From assembly GCF_945957525.1 (NCBI RefSeq), contig NZ_CAMFLA010000027.1:1-51152 (forward strand): 51,152 bases of DNA. The letters are read 5' to 3'. A program made the translations under genes and the position numbers. A model generated the notes under the pieces. It worked only from the letters and a program-made list of their open reading frames with translations. It had not been told where the DNA came from and searched no databases. Positions 7,900 through 17,538 of this stretch are shown one piece after another (the first letter of the stretch is position 1; each line of letters begins with the position of its first letter). This DNA comes from an uncultured Aquitalea sp. (GTDB lineage Bacteria > Pseudomonadota > Gammaproteobacteria > Burkholderiales > Chromobacteriaceae).

Positions 7900-8649
7900 T
7901 CAGTCTTGCAACCAGATCAGGCTTGCCATGCGGCCGGTGACGCGGTCGCGGCGGTAGGAGTAGAAGCGGGGACGGTCGATAACGGTGCAGAAATCTCCGC
8001 CGTACACTTCGGTCACGCCCAGGGCCTGCAGGCGCTGGCGCGCCAGCAGGTAGATGTCGGCCAGGTATTTGCCGTCAGCGATGGGGCTGAAGGCGGCGTC
8101 TGCCGCCGGGTCTGCCGCCATGAAGGCGTCGCGTACTTCGCCGCCCACTTCGAAAGCGTCCGGGCCGATGGCGGGGCCCAGCCAGGCCATCAGGGTGGCC
8201 GGCTCGGCGCCCATGCTTTCCACGGTGGCTTCGATAACGCCATCGCACAGGCCGCGCCAACCTGCATGGGCCGCGCCAACCGTTGTGCCTTCGCGGTTGG
8301 TCAGCAACACCGGCAGGCAGTCGGCTGTCATTACCACGCACACCGCTCCCGGCGCGCGCGCTACGCTGGCGTCGGCGTCGACCAGGATTTCGCCGATGTC
8401 GGCGGCATCAACCACATGCGTGCCGTGCACCTGATTGAGCCAGGCCGGCTCGGCGGGCAGCAACTGGCGCAGCTGCTCGCGATTGGCCGCTACGTGGGCT
8501 GGGTCGTCCCCCACGTGGGTGCCAAGATTGAAGCCGGCATACGGGCCCTGGCTGGCACCGCCCTGACGGGTGGTGATCAGGGTGCGTACGCGAGCCGGTG
8601 CGGGCCAGTCGGCGCTCAGCCATGCCGGCTGGGCATTACTCTCGGACAT
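7900..8649 (-). CDS. pgeF: Peptidoglycan editing factor PgeF / YfiH laccase-domain protein
   Basis: A 249-residue member of the YfiH (DUF152, multicopper polyphenol oxidase-like) family. Relatives act on purine nucleosides and help clear wrongly made UDP-MurNAc-L-Ser. The conserved metal-ligand set is visible: His75 in NQVHGTH, Cys111 in MTADCLP and His128 in GAAHAGWRG. Its ATG overlaps the 3' end of rluD by 14 bases, so the two are translationally coupled, a common rluD-pgeF arrangement. There is no signal peptide; it acts in the cytoplasm. Length and motifs are normal for the family. Confidence 0.92.
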   Translation of the reverse strand: MSESNAQPAWLSADWPAPARVRTLITTRQGGASQGPYAGFNLGTHVGDDPAHVAANREQLRQLLPAEPAWLNQVHGTHVVDAADIGEILVDADASVARAPGAVCVVMTADCLPVLLTNREGTTVGAAHAGWRGLCDGVIEATVESMGAEPATLMAWLGPAIGPDAFEVGGEVRDAFMAADPAADAAFSPIADGKYLADIYLLARQRLQALGVTEVYGGDFCTVIDRPRFYSYRRDRVTGRMASLIWLQD

Positions 8650-9730
8650 AGATCACCTCGATGTCGCCATCGTCTTCGTCGTCCCAGTCTTCGTCATCGT
8701 CTTCTTCATTGTGCGTCGGGGCGGCTTCCATGAATTCGCCTTCTTCGCCGCGCAGGGTTTCCAGCAGGCGGCGGAAATCGTCCGGCAGTGGCGCTTGCCA
8801 GCTGCGTTCCTCACCGGTGGCGGGGTGAACCAGCGCCAGCTTGTAGGCGTGCAAGGCCTGGCGGCCCAGCGCTTTCACCGCGTCGGCGACCGGTTCGTCC
8901 ATCTTGTGGCGCGGATTGCCGTACAGTGCGTCGCCGGCCAGCGGATGGCGGGCTTCTTTCATGTGTACGCGAATCTGATGGGTGCGACCGGTTTCCAGCT
9001 TGCATTCGATGAGGGAGTGGCTGTCGAAGCGTTCCAGCACGCGCACGTGGGTGATGGCCGTCTTGCCGCCAAATTTCAGCACCGCCATTTTGAGGCGGTT
9101 GTGCGGGTCGCGGCCAATCAGTGTATTGATGACGCCGTCGAAGGGTACGACGCCGTCGGCAATGGCGCGGTAGATGCGCTTGACAGTGCGGGCCTGCAGC
9201 TGGCGCACCAGCTCGGTTTGCGCTGGCACGGTTTTGGCCACCACCATCAGTCCGCTTGTGTCCTTGTCCAGCCGGTGCACGATGCCGGCGCGGGGCACCT
9301 GGGCCAGTTGCGGGCAAAGATGCAGCAGGCCGTTGAGCAGGGTGCCGGACCAGTTGCCGGACGCCGGGTGCACGACCAAGCCCGCCGGTTTGTTGATCAC
9401 CAGGATGTGTTCGTCCTCGAAAACGATGGGGATGTCCATCGGCTCCGGATGAAAAGCCATTTCTTCATTGGACTGAACAATGGTAACTTCCAGCTTTTCG
9501 CCGCCCAGCAGCTTGGTTTTGGGTGCGACAGTCTTGCCGTCTACCAGTACCGCGCCGTCCTTGATCCATTGGGTCAGGCGGCTGCGGGAGTAATCGGGGA
9601 GGAGTTTCGCCAACGCGGCGTCCAGTCGCTCGCCGCAAAGCGAGAGGGGGACGTCGATCTGTTGTCGAGCGGGTACCTCGTTTTCGGAGATATCGCTATA
9701 ATCCTCCGAGTCAAAGTAAGGATCGGTCAT
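8636..9730 (-). CDS. rluD: 23S rRNA pseudouridine synthase RluD
   Basis: A 364-residue pseudouridine synthase of the RluA/RluD family, expected to modify helix 69 of 23S rRNA. An N-terminal S4 RNA-binding domain (DVPLSLCGERLDAALAKLLP onward) is followed by the catalytic domain with HRLDKDTSGL; Asp155 is the catalytic aspartate. The start chosen is the ATG at 9730. A GTG at 9787 would add 19 residues lying inside bamD. The start codon shares the bases CATG with the divergent bamD start. The C-terminus ends in a very acidic tail (NEEDDDEDWDDEDDGD) beyond the family core, which is unusual for an RNA-binding enzyme. pgeF follows with a 14-base overlap. Confidence 0.93.
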   Translation of the reverse strand: MTDPYFDSEDYSDISENEVPARQQIDVPLSLCGERLDAALAKLLPDYSRSRLTQWIKDGAVLVDGKTVAPKTKLLGGEKLEVTIVQSNEEMAFHPEPMDIPIVFEDEHILVINKPAGLVVHPASGNWSGTLLNGLLHLCPQLAQVPRAGIVHRLDKDTSGLMVVAKTVPAQTELVRQLQARTVKRIYRAIADGVVPFDGVINTLIGRDPHNRLKMAVLKFGGKTAITHVRVLERFDSHSLIECKLETGRTHQIRVHMKEARHPLAGDALYGNPRHKMDEPVADAVKALGRQALHAYKLALVHPATGEERSWQAPLPDDFRRLLETLRGEEGEFMEAAPTHNEEDDDEDWDDEDDGDIEVIYVRE

Positions 9731-10520
9731 GAAAAGATACGTTGTGGCAGCAATGTTGGTGATGGGGCTTGCGGGTTGCGCAACCACGGAAACCTACGAC
9801 GAAACGCGCGGATGGACCGTGGAAAAGCTCTACTCGGAAGCCCGGGATGAGTTGAATAGCGGTAATTATACCCGCGCTGTCAAGCTGTACGAAACGCTGC
9901 AAGCCCGTTACCCCTACGGTCGCTTTGCGCAGCAGGCCGAAATGGATCTGGCTTACACCCACTACAAGGATAACGAGCCCGAGCTAGCTATTGCGGCGGC
10001 CGATCGCTTCATCAAGCTGCACCCGGCGCATCCCAACGTCGACTACATGTACTACCTGAAGGGCTTGGTCTATTACAACGACGACCAGGGCCTGCTGTCC
10101 AAGTGGGCCGGCCAGGACATGAGCGAGCGCGACCCGAAGGCCGCGCGCGAATCCTTCCTCGCTTTTCGCGAGCTGACCACCCGTTTCCCCGCCAGTAAAT
10201 ATAGCCCGGATGCGCTGGCCAAGATGAACCGTCTGGTGGATGCGCTGGGCGGCAGCGAAATGCACATCGCCCGCTACTACATGAAGCGCGGCGCCTGGTT
10301 GGCCGCGGCCAACCGCGCGCAGGGCGTGGTGAAGGACTATTCCAACACCAAGTACCCGGAAGAAGCGCTGGCGGTGATGGTGGTGGCTTACCAGAAACTG
10401 GACATGCCCAAGCTGAGCGACGACGCCAAGCGCGTGCTGGTACTGAATTATCCTAACAGCCAGTATCTGCAAACACCGTGGCAAGTGAAAGAAATGCCCT
10501 GGTGGAAACTCTGGAAGTAA
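9729..10520 (+). CDS. bamD: Outer-membrane assembly lipoprotein BamD (ComL)
   Basis: A 263-residue essential lipoprotein of the beta-barrel assembly (BAM) complex, acting on the periplasmic face of the outer membrane. The signal peptide ends in the lipobox LAGC with Cys17 as the lipidated residue. TPR-type helical repeats follow, including AVKLYETLQARYPYGRFAQQ and ELAIAAADRFIKLHP. In Neisseria the homologue is ComL, named for a competence defect. An AAGGA ribosome-binding site (within rluD) precedes the ATG. The gene is divergent to rluD and ends at the hairpin at 10557-10584. Confidence 0.95.
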   Translation: MKRYVVAAMLVMGLAGCATTETYDETRGWTVEKLYSEARDELNSGNYTRAVKLYETLQARYPYGRFAQQAEMDLAYTHYKDNEPELAIAAADRFIKLHPAHPNVDYMYYLKGLVYYNDDQGLLSKWAGQDMSERDPKAARESFLAFRELTTRFPASKYSPDALAKMNRLVDALGGSEMHIARYYMKRGAWLAAANRAQGVVKDYSNTKYPEEALAVMVVAYQKLDMPKLSDDAKRVLVLNYPNSQYLQTPWQVKEMPWWKLWK

Positions 10521-10556
10521 GCTCCCTTGCTCGGCCATTCCGGCCGGGCAGGCAAG

Positions 10557-10584
10557 AAAAAAGGCCGCGGAAGCGGCCTTTTTT
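10557..10584. terminator. Bidirectional terminator between bamD and glnB
   Basis: The stem AAAAAAGGCCGC / GCGGCCTTTTTT closes a GGAA loop. Because the arms themselves carry A6 and T6, it can end both the plus-strand bamD and minus-strand PII transcripts, which converge here. Confidence 0.9.
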
Positions 10585-10605
10585 CTTGGGTGGTCAGGTG
10601 CCGGC

Positions 10606-11013
<408 letters not shown>

Positions 11014-11028
11014 CTACCGTGAATGGCC

Positions 11029-11057
11029 TTAAATTGCAGGCCGTTTTGCTGTATTAT
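11029..11057 (+). promoter_or_regulatory. Probable purL promoter
   Basis: TTAAAT (11029-11034) and TATTAT (11052-11057) are separated by 17 bp and lie about 35 bases before the purL ATG. The -10 is good and the -35 moderate. No riboswitch-like fold is apparent in the short leader. Confidence 0.45.
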
Positions 11058-11091
11058 GACGCGCTTTCCTGATACTTGTCGCGGGTGTTGC

Positions 11092-14000
11092 ATGTCGCAC
11101 ATTCTCAAGCTGCGGGGCGGTGCTGCCCTGTCCCAGTTTCGTCTTGAAAAACTTCTTGCCGCGGCGGCCGAAGCCGGCCTGCCGGACCTGAGCCTGAAGG
11201 CGGAATTCTGGCATTTTGCCGAGAGTGAAACCCCGCTTTCCACCGAGCAGCAGGGCACGCTGGGCAAGCTGCTGAGCTACGGCGAAGCGCCGTACGCCGA
11301 AACGCCGGAAGGCGAACTCTTTATGGTGACGCCGCGCCTGGGTACGTTGTCGCCCTGGGCTTCCAAGGCCACCGACATCGCCAGGCACTGCGGCCTGGAG
11401 CAGGTGCAACGCATCGAACGCGGCACCGCCTTCTGGGTAAAAACCAGCGGAATATCTTTAAGTGAAGAGGCTCGTCAGATTCTGACGGGCCTCTTGCACG
11501 ACAGGATGACGGAAACGGTATTGTCCTCGCTGGACGACGCCGACCGCCTCTTCGTGCACATCGATCCGCAGCCGATGACCAGCGTGGACATCCTCGCCGG
11601 CGGCCGCGCGGCTCTGGCTTCGGCCAACCAGACGCTGGGTCTGGCCTTGTCCGAAGATGAAATCGATTATCTGGTGGAAAACTTCATCAAGCTGGGCCGC
11701 AATCCCAGCGACGTGGAACTGATGATGTTCGCGCAGGCCAATTCCGAGCACTGCCGCCACAAGATTTTCAACGCGCAATTCATCATTGACGGCGTAGAGC
11801 AGGGCAAATCCCTGTTCCGCATGATTCGCGACACGCACGACGCGCATCCCGAAGGCACGCTGGTGGCCTACAAGGACAACGCTTCCGTGATTGAAGGCGC
11901 CTTCATCGACCGCTTCTATCCGGCGCCGGAAACCCACGCTTACGCCTACAGCACCGAACCCACCGACATCCTGATGAAGGTGGAAACGCATAATCACCCG
12001 ACGGCCATTTCGCCGTTCCCGGGCGCGGCCACCGGCTCCGGCGGCGAAATCCGCGACGAAGGCGCTACCGGTCGTGGTTCCCGCCCGAAAGCCGGCCTCA
12101 CCGGCTTTACCGTGTCCAACCTGAACATCCCGGGCTTTACCCAGCCTTGGGAAAAATTCAGCGACGCGCAAGCGGAATACGGCCGTCCGGGCCGCATCGC
12201 GTCGGCCCTGCAAATCATGCTGGACGGCCCGATTGGCGGCGCGGCCTTCAACAATGAATTCGGTCGCCCGAACCTGACCGGTTACTTCCGCACCTTTGAA
12301 GAGCTGTTTGAAGGCGAAATGCGCGGCTACCACAAGCCGATCATGATTGCCGGCGGTCTGGGCAATATCCAGCAACAGCAGATCCACAAGAATGAAATCC
12401 CGGAAGGCGCGTTGCTGATCCAGCTGGGAGGCCCGAGCCTGCTGATCGGTCTGGGCGGCGGCGCGGCATCCTCGATGGACACCGGCGCCAATAGCGAAAA
12501 TCTGGACTTCGATTCCGTGCAGCGCGGCAATCCGGAAATCCAGCGCCGCTGTCAGGAAGTGATCGACCGTTGCTGGCAGTACGGCGATGCCAACCCCATC
12601 GTGTCCATTCATGACGTGGGCGCCGGAGGTCTGTCCAACGCCTTCCCCGAGCTGGTGAACGACGCCGGCCGCGGCGCCATCTTCGAGCTGCGCAAAGTGC
12701 ATCTGGAAGAAAAGGGCATGACGCCGATGCAGATCTGGTCCAACGAGTCGCAAGAGCGCTATGTGCTGGCCATCCTGCCGCAGGATCTGGATCGCTTCAC
12801 CGCTTTGGCCGAGCGTGAGCGTTGCCCCTTCGCCGTGCTGGGCGTGGCCACCGACGACGGCCATCTGCAGGTGCGCGACGATGTGTTCGGCAACAGCCCG
12901 GTGGACATGCCGCTGAATGTTCTGCTGGGCAAGCCGCCGCGCATGACGCGCGACGTGAAAACCCGCGACAGCGAATTCAAGGTGTTCGACGCATCCCGCT
13001 TCGATCTGAAAGAAACCGCCTTCCGCGTTCTGCGCCACCCCACCGTGGCGGACAAGAGCTTCCTGATCACCATCGGCGACCGTACCGTGGGCGGCATGAC
13101 CGCGCGCGACCAGATGGTGGGCCGCTGGCAGGTACCAGTAGCCGACGTGGCCGTGACCACCATGGGCTTCAACAGCTATCGCGGCGAAGCCATGGCCATG
13201 GGCGAGCGCACGCCGGCGGCGCTGTTCAACGCCGCCGCATCCGGCCGCATGGCGATTGGCGAATCGCTGACCAATATTGCCGCCAGCTTCGTCGGCAATC
13301 TGGGCAATGTGAAGCTGTCCGCCAACTGGATGGCCGCTGCCGGTCACCCCGGCGAGGAAGCCAAGCTGTACCAGACCGTGGCCGCCGTGTCCGAGCTGAG
13401 CCAGCAGCTGGGCGTCAGCATTCCGGTGGGCAAGGACTCTCTGTCCATGAAAACCGTCTGGGAAGATCAAGGCGAGAAGAAGGCTGTTACCGCGCCGGTA
13501 TCGCTGATCGTTACCGCCTTCGCCCCGGTTGAGGATGTGCGCAAGACCGTCACCCCGGCACTGAAGGACGAGAAAGACACCGATATCATTCTGGTGGACC
13601 TGGGCTATGGCCGGTGCCGTCTGGGCGGTTCTATCTATGGTCAGGTATGGAAAGCCATGGAAGGCCGTGCGCCGGATGTGGAAAGCCCGTCGCAATTGGC
13701 GTCGTTCTTCCATGTGGTGCAGAGCCTGCTGCGCGACGACATGCTGCTGGCCTACCACGACCGCTCGGACGGCGGCCTGTTCGCCACCCTGAGCGAGATG
13801 ATGTTCGCCGGCCATGTGGGCCTGACCGTGGACCTGCAAGAGCTGGTGATCGAGCGCAAGAACACCCAGCGCATCATCGACGACTTCGTGCAGCCCACCC
13901 CGGCTGCCGCCACGCACGGCCGCATCATGCGCGTTTTGTTCAATGAAGAGCTGGGCGCCGTGCTGCAGGTGAAAAAGGCGCATACCTCCGAGGTGATCTC

Positions 14001-15051
14001 GCGCTTCATGGGCGCAGGCATCGGTCGCGAGCTGTTTGTACTGGGCAAGCTCAACAGCAAGGATCGCTTGGTGATCAACCATCGCGGCGAAGAGCTGTTC
14101 AGCGAAAGCCGCGTGGAGTTGCACAAGGCCTGGTCCGAGACCAGCTATCAGTTGCAACGCCTGCGCGACAATCCGGCCGGCGCCGACAGCGAGCATCTGC
14201 TGCTGTCCAACGCCAAGTCGCGCGGTCTGTTCGCCAACCTGAGCTTTGACGTCAACGAAAACCCGGCGGCGCCGTTCATCGCCACCGGCGCCCGTCCGCG
14301 CATGGCCATCCTGCGCGAGCAGGGCGTCAACGGCCAGATCGAAATGGCCGCCGCGTTTGATCGCGCCGGTTTCGATAGCGTGGATGTGCACATGAGCGAC
14401 ATCATCAGCGGCCGCGTGTCGCTGGCTGATTTCAAGGGCCTGGCCGCTTGCGGCGGCTTCAGCTACGGCGACGTGCTGGGCGCAGGCGAAGGTTGGGCGA
14501 AGAGCGTGCTGTTCAATCCGCGCGCCCGCGACCAGTTCGAGGCTTTCTTCGGCCGTGCCGATACCTTCGCGCTGGGCGTGTGCAATGGCTGCCAGATGAT
14601 GTCCAACCTGTCGTCCATCATCCCGGGCGCCGAGTTCTGGCCGAAGTTCCAGCGCAACGCTTCCGAGCAGTTTGAAGCCCGCTTCGCTATGGTGGAAGTC
14701 ACCCGTTCGCCATCCATCTTCCTCTCGGACATGGTAGGCAGCATGCTGCCGGTGGTGGTAAGCCATGGCGAAGGCCGCGCGGTGTTTGCGCCGGGTAGTC
14801 AGGACAAGGTGAGCATGGCGCTGCGCTACGTGGACTTTGACGGTCGCGCCACCGAAACCTACCCGCTGAACCCCAACGGTTCGCCGGCAGGCGTGACGGG
14901 CGTTACTACGGCTGATGGTCGCTTCACCATCATGATGCCGCACCCTGAGCGCGTGTTCCGCACCGTGCAGAACAGCTGGCATCCGGCAGAGTGGGGCGAG
15001 AACGGCGGCTGGTTCCGCATGTTCGCCTCCGCCCGTCGCTGGGTGGGTTGA
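11092..15051 (+). CDS. purL: Phosphoribosylformylglycinamidine synthase
   Basis: A 1319-residue large-type PurL that converts FGAR, glutamine and ATP to FGAM in purine synthesis. The start [10 protein letters not shown] at 11092 matches family N-termini; a GTG-type extension to 11023 is not credible. The N-terminal PurS-like and linker domains lead to two ATP-grasp-like AIRS halves ([19 protein letters not shown] and, later, [10 protein letters not shown]). The C-terminal class I glutaminase has its nucleophile in GVCNGCQMM and a PHPERVFR histidine/glutamate pair. It carries one uptake-like motif in antisense (11616-11629). It is followed directly by a terminator (15074-15101). Confidence 0.96.
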   Translation: MSHILKLRGGAALSQFRLEKLLAAAAEAGLPDLSLKAEFWHFAESETPLSTEQQGTLGKLLSYGEAPYAETPEGELFMVTPRLGTLSPWASKATDIARHCGLEQVQRIERGTAFWVKTSGISLSEEARQILTGLLHDRMTETVLSSLDDADRLFVHIDPQPMTSVDILAGGRAALASANQTLGLALSEDEIDYLVENFIKLGRNPSDVELMMFAQANSEHCRHKIFNAQFIIDGVEQGKSLFRMIRDTHDAHPEGTLVAYKDNASVIEGAFIDRFYPAPETHAYAYSTEPTDILMKVETHNHPTAISPFPGAATGSGGEIRDEGATGRGSRPKAGLTGFTVSNLNIPGFTQPWEKFSDAQAEYGRPGRIASALQIMLDGPIGGAAFNNEFGRPNLTGYFRTFEELFEGEMRGYHKPIMIAGGLGNIQQQQIHKNEIPEGALLIQLGGPSLLIGLGGGAASSMDTGANSENLDFDSVQRGNPEIQRRCQEVIDRCWQYGDANPIVSIHDVGAGGLSNAFPELVNDAGRGAIFELRKVHLEEKGMTPMQIWSNESQERYVLAILPQDLDRFTALAERERCPFAVLGVATDDGHLQVRDDVFGNSPVDMPLNVLLGKPPRMTRDVKTRDSEFKVFDASRFDLKETAFRVLRHPTVADKSFLITIGDRTVGGMTARDQMVGRWQVPVADVAVTTMGFNSYRGEAMAMGERTPAALFNAAASGRMAIGESLTNIAASFVGNLGNVKLSANWMAAAGHPGEEAKLYQTVAAVSELSQQLGVSIPVGKDSLSMKTVWEDQGEKKAVTAPVSLIVTAFAPVEDVRKTVTPALKDEKDTDIILVDLGYGRCRLGGSIYGQVWKAMEGRAPDVESPSQLASFFHVVQSLLRDDMLLAYHDRSDGGLFATLSEMMFAGHVGLTVDLQELVIERKNTQRIIDDFVQPTPAAATHGRIMRVLFNEELGAVLQVKKAHTSEVISRFMGAGIGRELFVLGKLNSKDRLVINHRGEELFSESRVELHKAWSETSYQLQRLRDNPAGADSEHLLLSNAKSRGLFANLSFDVNENPAAPFIATGARPRMAILREQGVNGQIEMAAAFDRAGFDSVDVHMSDIISGRVSLADFKGLAACGGFSYGDVLGAGEGWAKSVLFNPRARDQFEAFFGRADTFALGVCNGCQMMSNLSSIIPGAEFWPKFQRNASEQFEARFAMVEVTRSPSIFLSDMVGSMLPVVVSHGEGRAVFAPGSQDKVSMALRYVDFDGRATETYPLNPNGSPAGVTGVTTADGRFTIMMPHPERVFRTVQNSWHPAEWGENGGWFRMFASARRWVG

Positions 15052-15073
15052 TCGCCCGCCTTGGCGGCAAAGC

Positions 15074-15101
15074 AAAACGGAAGCCTGCGGGCTTCCGTTT
15101 T
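15074..15101 (+). terminator. purL terminator
   Basis: The stem AAAACGGAAGCC / GGCTTCCGTTTT with a 4-nt loop is followed by further T residues, 22 bases after the purL stop. The A-rich left arm may also serve cdd on the minus strand. Confidence 0.9.
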
Positions 15102-15125
15102 TTTATGGCTGAGCTGCTGGGCGTG

Positions 15126-15560
15126 TCAGCCGGCGGCGTCGGTCAGGTTTTTCGGGCCAAAGGCGTGCGGCAATAGCTGGTCCAGCGTGGTCTCTATCAC
15201 CTCGTCGCCATCGCAGACGCAGCGCACGGCCATGGCCGGGCCGAATTCATTGAGCACCTGACGGCATGCGCCACAAGGCGTGGTAGCGCGGGCGGTGGGG
15301 GTGTACACCACCACGGAGATGATTTCCTGCAGGTCGTGCAGCACGCGGGCCGAGTAAATGGCGGTGCGTTCGGCGCAGTTGCCTAGGCCGTAAGACGCGT
15401 TTTCCACATTGCAGCCCGGGTGGATGCCGCCCTGGCTATCCAGAATGGCGGCGCCCACGGCAAAGCGGCTGTAGGGTACGTAGGCGCGCTTGGCCGCCAG
15501 ACGGGCGGCGCGCTCGAGTTGCGCCCATTGTTCGGGCGTGGGAGTGAGGGGCGTTGTCAT
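15126..15560 (-). CDS. cdd: Cytidine deaminase
   Basis: A 144-residue zinc enzyme that deaminates cytidine and deoxycytidine for pyrimidine salvage. The zinc ligands Cys62 (NCAERTA, with proton shuttle Glu64) and Cys96/Cys99 (PCGACRQ) are all present. The small size is typical of the tetrameric class rather than the 290-residue E. coli dimer form. It has a clear AAGGAG ribosome-binding site. The gene converges on purL; no operon partner is evident. Confidence 0.93.
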   Translation of the reverse strand: MTTPLTPTPEQWAQLERAARLAAKRAYVPYSRFAVGAAILDSQGGIHPGCNVENASYGLGNCAERTAIYSARVLHDLQEIISVVVYTPTARATTPCGACRQVLNEFGPAMAVRCVCDGDEVIETTLDQLLPHAFGPKNLTDAAG

Positions 15561-15611
15561 GCAAGGCTCCTTGTGGGCGGGGCGTGATCTTGCGCCGGCT
15601 GTCTCCGGCTG

Positions 15612-16532
15612 TCAATCGCCGCCGCGCGAGGGTGCGGCAAGACCTTGTTGCAGATGGGTTTTCCCATAGCGCACCAGCGCTTCTGCCAACTCGCGCGCCA
15701 GCGAGGACTCCACGCGCCAGTGGTGCCACCACAAGGGCAAGTCCACGTAACGGCCGGGCAGCAGATCTACCAGCCGGCCTTGCTGCAGGTCGTCGCCTAT
15801 CATCAATTCCGGCAGCAGGCTGTAGGCTAGGCCAAGCCGGGTGGCTTCGACAAAGCCCTGCGGCGTGGGCAGCAGAAAATGGGGATAGGGGCCGTCATAA
15901 CCGGTTTCCTGTTGCAGGAACTGGTGGTGCAGGTCGTCCTTGCGGCTGAACACAATCGCCGGTGCGCGCGATAGGGCGTCGGCGTTGACGCCTTGCGGGA
16001 AGTAGTCTTCGGCAAACCCCGGCGTGGCCAGGCACAGGTAGCGCATGCTGCCAAGAAAGTGGCATTCACCGCCCTGTATCGGCGTAGGCTTGGTGCCGAC
16101 GCAGCCGGCCACGTGGCCGCTGCGCATCAGCTCATGGGTGTAGTCCTGATCGTCCATGGCGATGTCCAGCAGCAAGCGGCGCGAACGGATTACCGGCGCG
16201 GCGGCTTCCAGAAACCAGGTGGCCATGCTGTCGTTGTTGACGCCCACCGCCAGCGTGGTGAAGGCCTGCTCCGCCGACTCCGGCCCCAGCGCCGACATCA
16301 GCTCTCCCTCCATCAGCGATAGCTGACGATAATGTTGCAGCAGTTTGCGTCCGGCGGCGGTGGCGTCCACCGGAGAGGTGCGGGTGAGGACGGGTTGCCC
16401 CAGTTGCTCCTCCAACTGACGAATGCGTTGCGAGATGGCGGACTGGGTGAGAAACAGCTTGCGCGCGGCCTTGTCGAAACCGCCGGTTTCCAGTACGGCG
16501 GACAGGGCTTGCAGGTGGCGTGGGTCCAGCAT
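15612..16532 (-). CDS. argP: LysR-type regulator ArgP (IciA)
   Basis: A 306-residue LysR-family activator. An N-terminal winged helix-turn-helix (GGFDKAARKLFLTQSAISQRIRQLEEQLGQP) is followed by a substrate-binding domain. It is divergent from a lysine/arginine exporter of the ArgO/LysE family, the classical ArgP target, which supports the assignment strongly. In E. coli ArgP binds lysine or arginine and switches argO transcription on or off. A GGAAG ribosome-binding site precedes the ATG. The C-terminal LPLWWHHWRVESSLARELA stretch is typical of the ArgP subgroup. Confidence 0.9.
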   Translation of the reverse strand: MLDPRHLQALSAVLETGGFDKAARKLFLTQSAISQRIRQLEEQLGQPVLTRTSPVDATAAGRKLLQHYRQLSLMEGELMSALGPESAEQAFTTLAVGVNNDSMATWFLEAAAPVIRSRRLLLDIAMDDQDYTHELMRSGHVAGCVGTKPTPIQGGECHFLGSMRYLCLATPGFAEDYFPQGVNADALSRAPAIVFSRKDDLHHQFLQQETGYDGPYPHFLLPTPQGFVEATRLGLAYSLLPELMIGDDLQQGRLVDLLPGRYVDLPLWWHHWRVESSLARELAEALVRYGKTHLQQGLAAPSRGGD

Positions 16533-16636
16533 GGCACTTCCATTGGCTTTATTAGTAAAAATGATGATACATAAAAATTATCAGTTTTACTTGTTATGCG
16601 AATGGCCTTAGCCTGACAGGCAACAAGGAGTTCGCC
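16533..16636 (+). promoter_or_regulatory. argP-argO divergent control region
   Basis: This AT-rich 104-base region separates the divergent genes. It contains TTAGTAAAAATGATGATAC and TATCAGTTTTACTTG as likely parts of the ArgP operator; the AGTAAAA and TTTTACT segments form an interrupted inverted repeat. An AAGGAG ribosome-binding site (16626-16631) serves argO. The exact -10 was not fixed. Confidence 0.5.
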
Positions 16637-17260
16637 ATGTTCAATTTCAATGTGTATTTGGCTGCGCTGGGGCTGTCCACCAGCCAGATCGTGGGCATCG
16701 GCCCGCAAAACGCCTATGTATTGCGGCAAGGCATCGGCCGCAGCCATATCCTGCCCATCGTGCTGATCTGCATCGTGGCCGATGTGTTGCTGATCAGTGC
16801 CGGCGTGCTGGGCATGGGGCAGGTGATTGCCGGCATTCCGGGCTTCATTCGCGTAGTGACCTGGCTGGGTGCGGCCTTTTTGCTGTGGCTGGGCATCAAG
16901 TCGTTCCGGGCGGCGTGGAGCGCCGGCGGCATGCAACTGGAAGGCAGCGTGGAGCGCGATCGGCAGCGCGCCATTCGCACCATTCTGGTGGTGACGCTGC
17001 TCAACCCTTACGTTTGGCTGGATACGGTGATCCTGATCGGCAGCGTGGCGTCGGTATACGGCAGTCATGCCGCGCCGTCCTTCATTCTTGGCAGCATCAC
17101 GGCGTCCATCTGCTGGTTCGCCGGCATTGGCTTCTTTGCCGGCAAGCTGGCGCCTTGGTTCAAGAAGCCGGGCAGCTGGCGGGCGCTGGATATCATCATC
17201 GGTCTGGTGATGGTGTTTACCAGCAGCATGCTGGTCTGGAATTACGGCCTCAATCACTGA
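16637..17260 (+). CDS. argO: LysE/ArgO-family amino-acid exporter
   Basis: A 207-residue inner-membrane exporter with about six hydrophobic segments, expected to expel arginine and/or lysine. The family signatures are present: the N-terminal GIGPQNAYVLRQG, the mid-protein TLLNPYVWLDTVILIGS, and a C-terminal hydrophobic pair ending in MLVWNYGLNH. It is divergent from argP, so control by ArgP is expected. Whether arginine or lysine is the main substrate cannot be decided from sequence. Confidence 0.88.
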   Translation: MFNFNVYLAALGLSTSQIVGIGPQNAYVLRQGIGRSHILPIVLICIVADVLLISAGVLGMGQVIAGIPGFIRVVTWLGAAFLLWLGIKSFRAAWSAGGMQLEGSVERDRQRAIRTILVVTLLNPYVWLDTVILIGSVASVYGSHAAPSFILGSITASICWFAGIGFFAGKLAPWFKKPGSWRALDIIIGLVMVFTSSMLVWNYGLNH

Positions 17261-17375
17261 GCGCGGCCAATAGCGCTCCTGATGCTGCGTGCGCCTGCAT
17301 GTGTTGCCTGTGTCGGCGCGCCTTGGCTCAGTCGGGATGCTGATTGTTGTCAGCCGCTCTGAATCGCCCGCGCAT

Positions 17376-17420
17376 AAAAGCCTTCGGCCAACCTTTACAA
17401 CAGGTTGGCCGAAGGCTTTT
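17376..17420. terminator. Bidirectional terminator made of two inverted uptake-like motifs
   Basis: A perfect 19-bp inverted repeat: AAAAGCCTTCGGCCAACCT (17376-17394), a 7-nt loop, then AGGTTGGCCGAAGGCTTTT (17402-17420) followed by T. Each arm contains the full GGTTGGCCGAAGGC motif, one per strand. The T/A tails let it end both argO (plus) and prmB (minus), which converge here. This is the same construction as terminators built from paired DNA uptake sequences in Neisseria. Confidence 0.88.
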
Positions 17421-17538
17421 TCGGACTGGCGCGCCGCGTGGACCCGCTGACAAAACTGCAGATCCTGCGTTGCGCTATCTTGGCGTACTGCATGCACCGC
17501 CTGTGTCGGTGCGCGACACAGGCTTGTGTGAGTCGCTC

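Noticed and set aside
11458-15075. A 1205-codon minus-strand frame opposite purL
   Set aside because: Antisense shadow of purL; the translation is His/Gln/Ala-rich with no domain, while the plus-strand frame is an unmistakable PurL.
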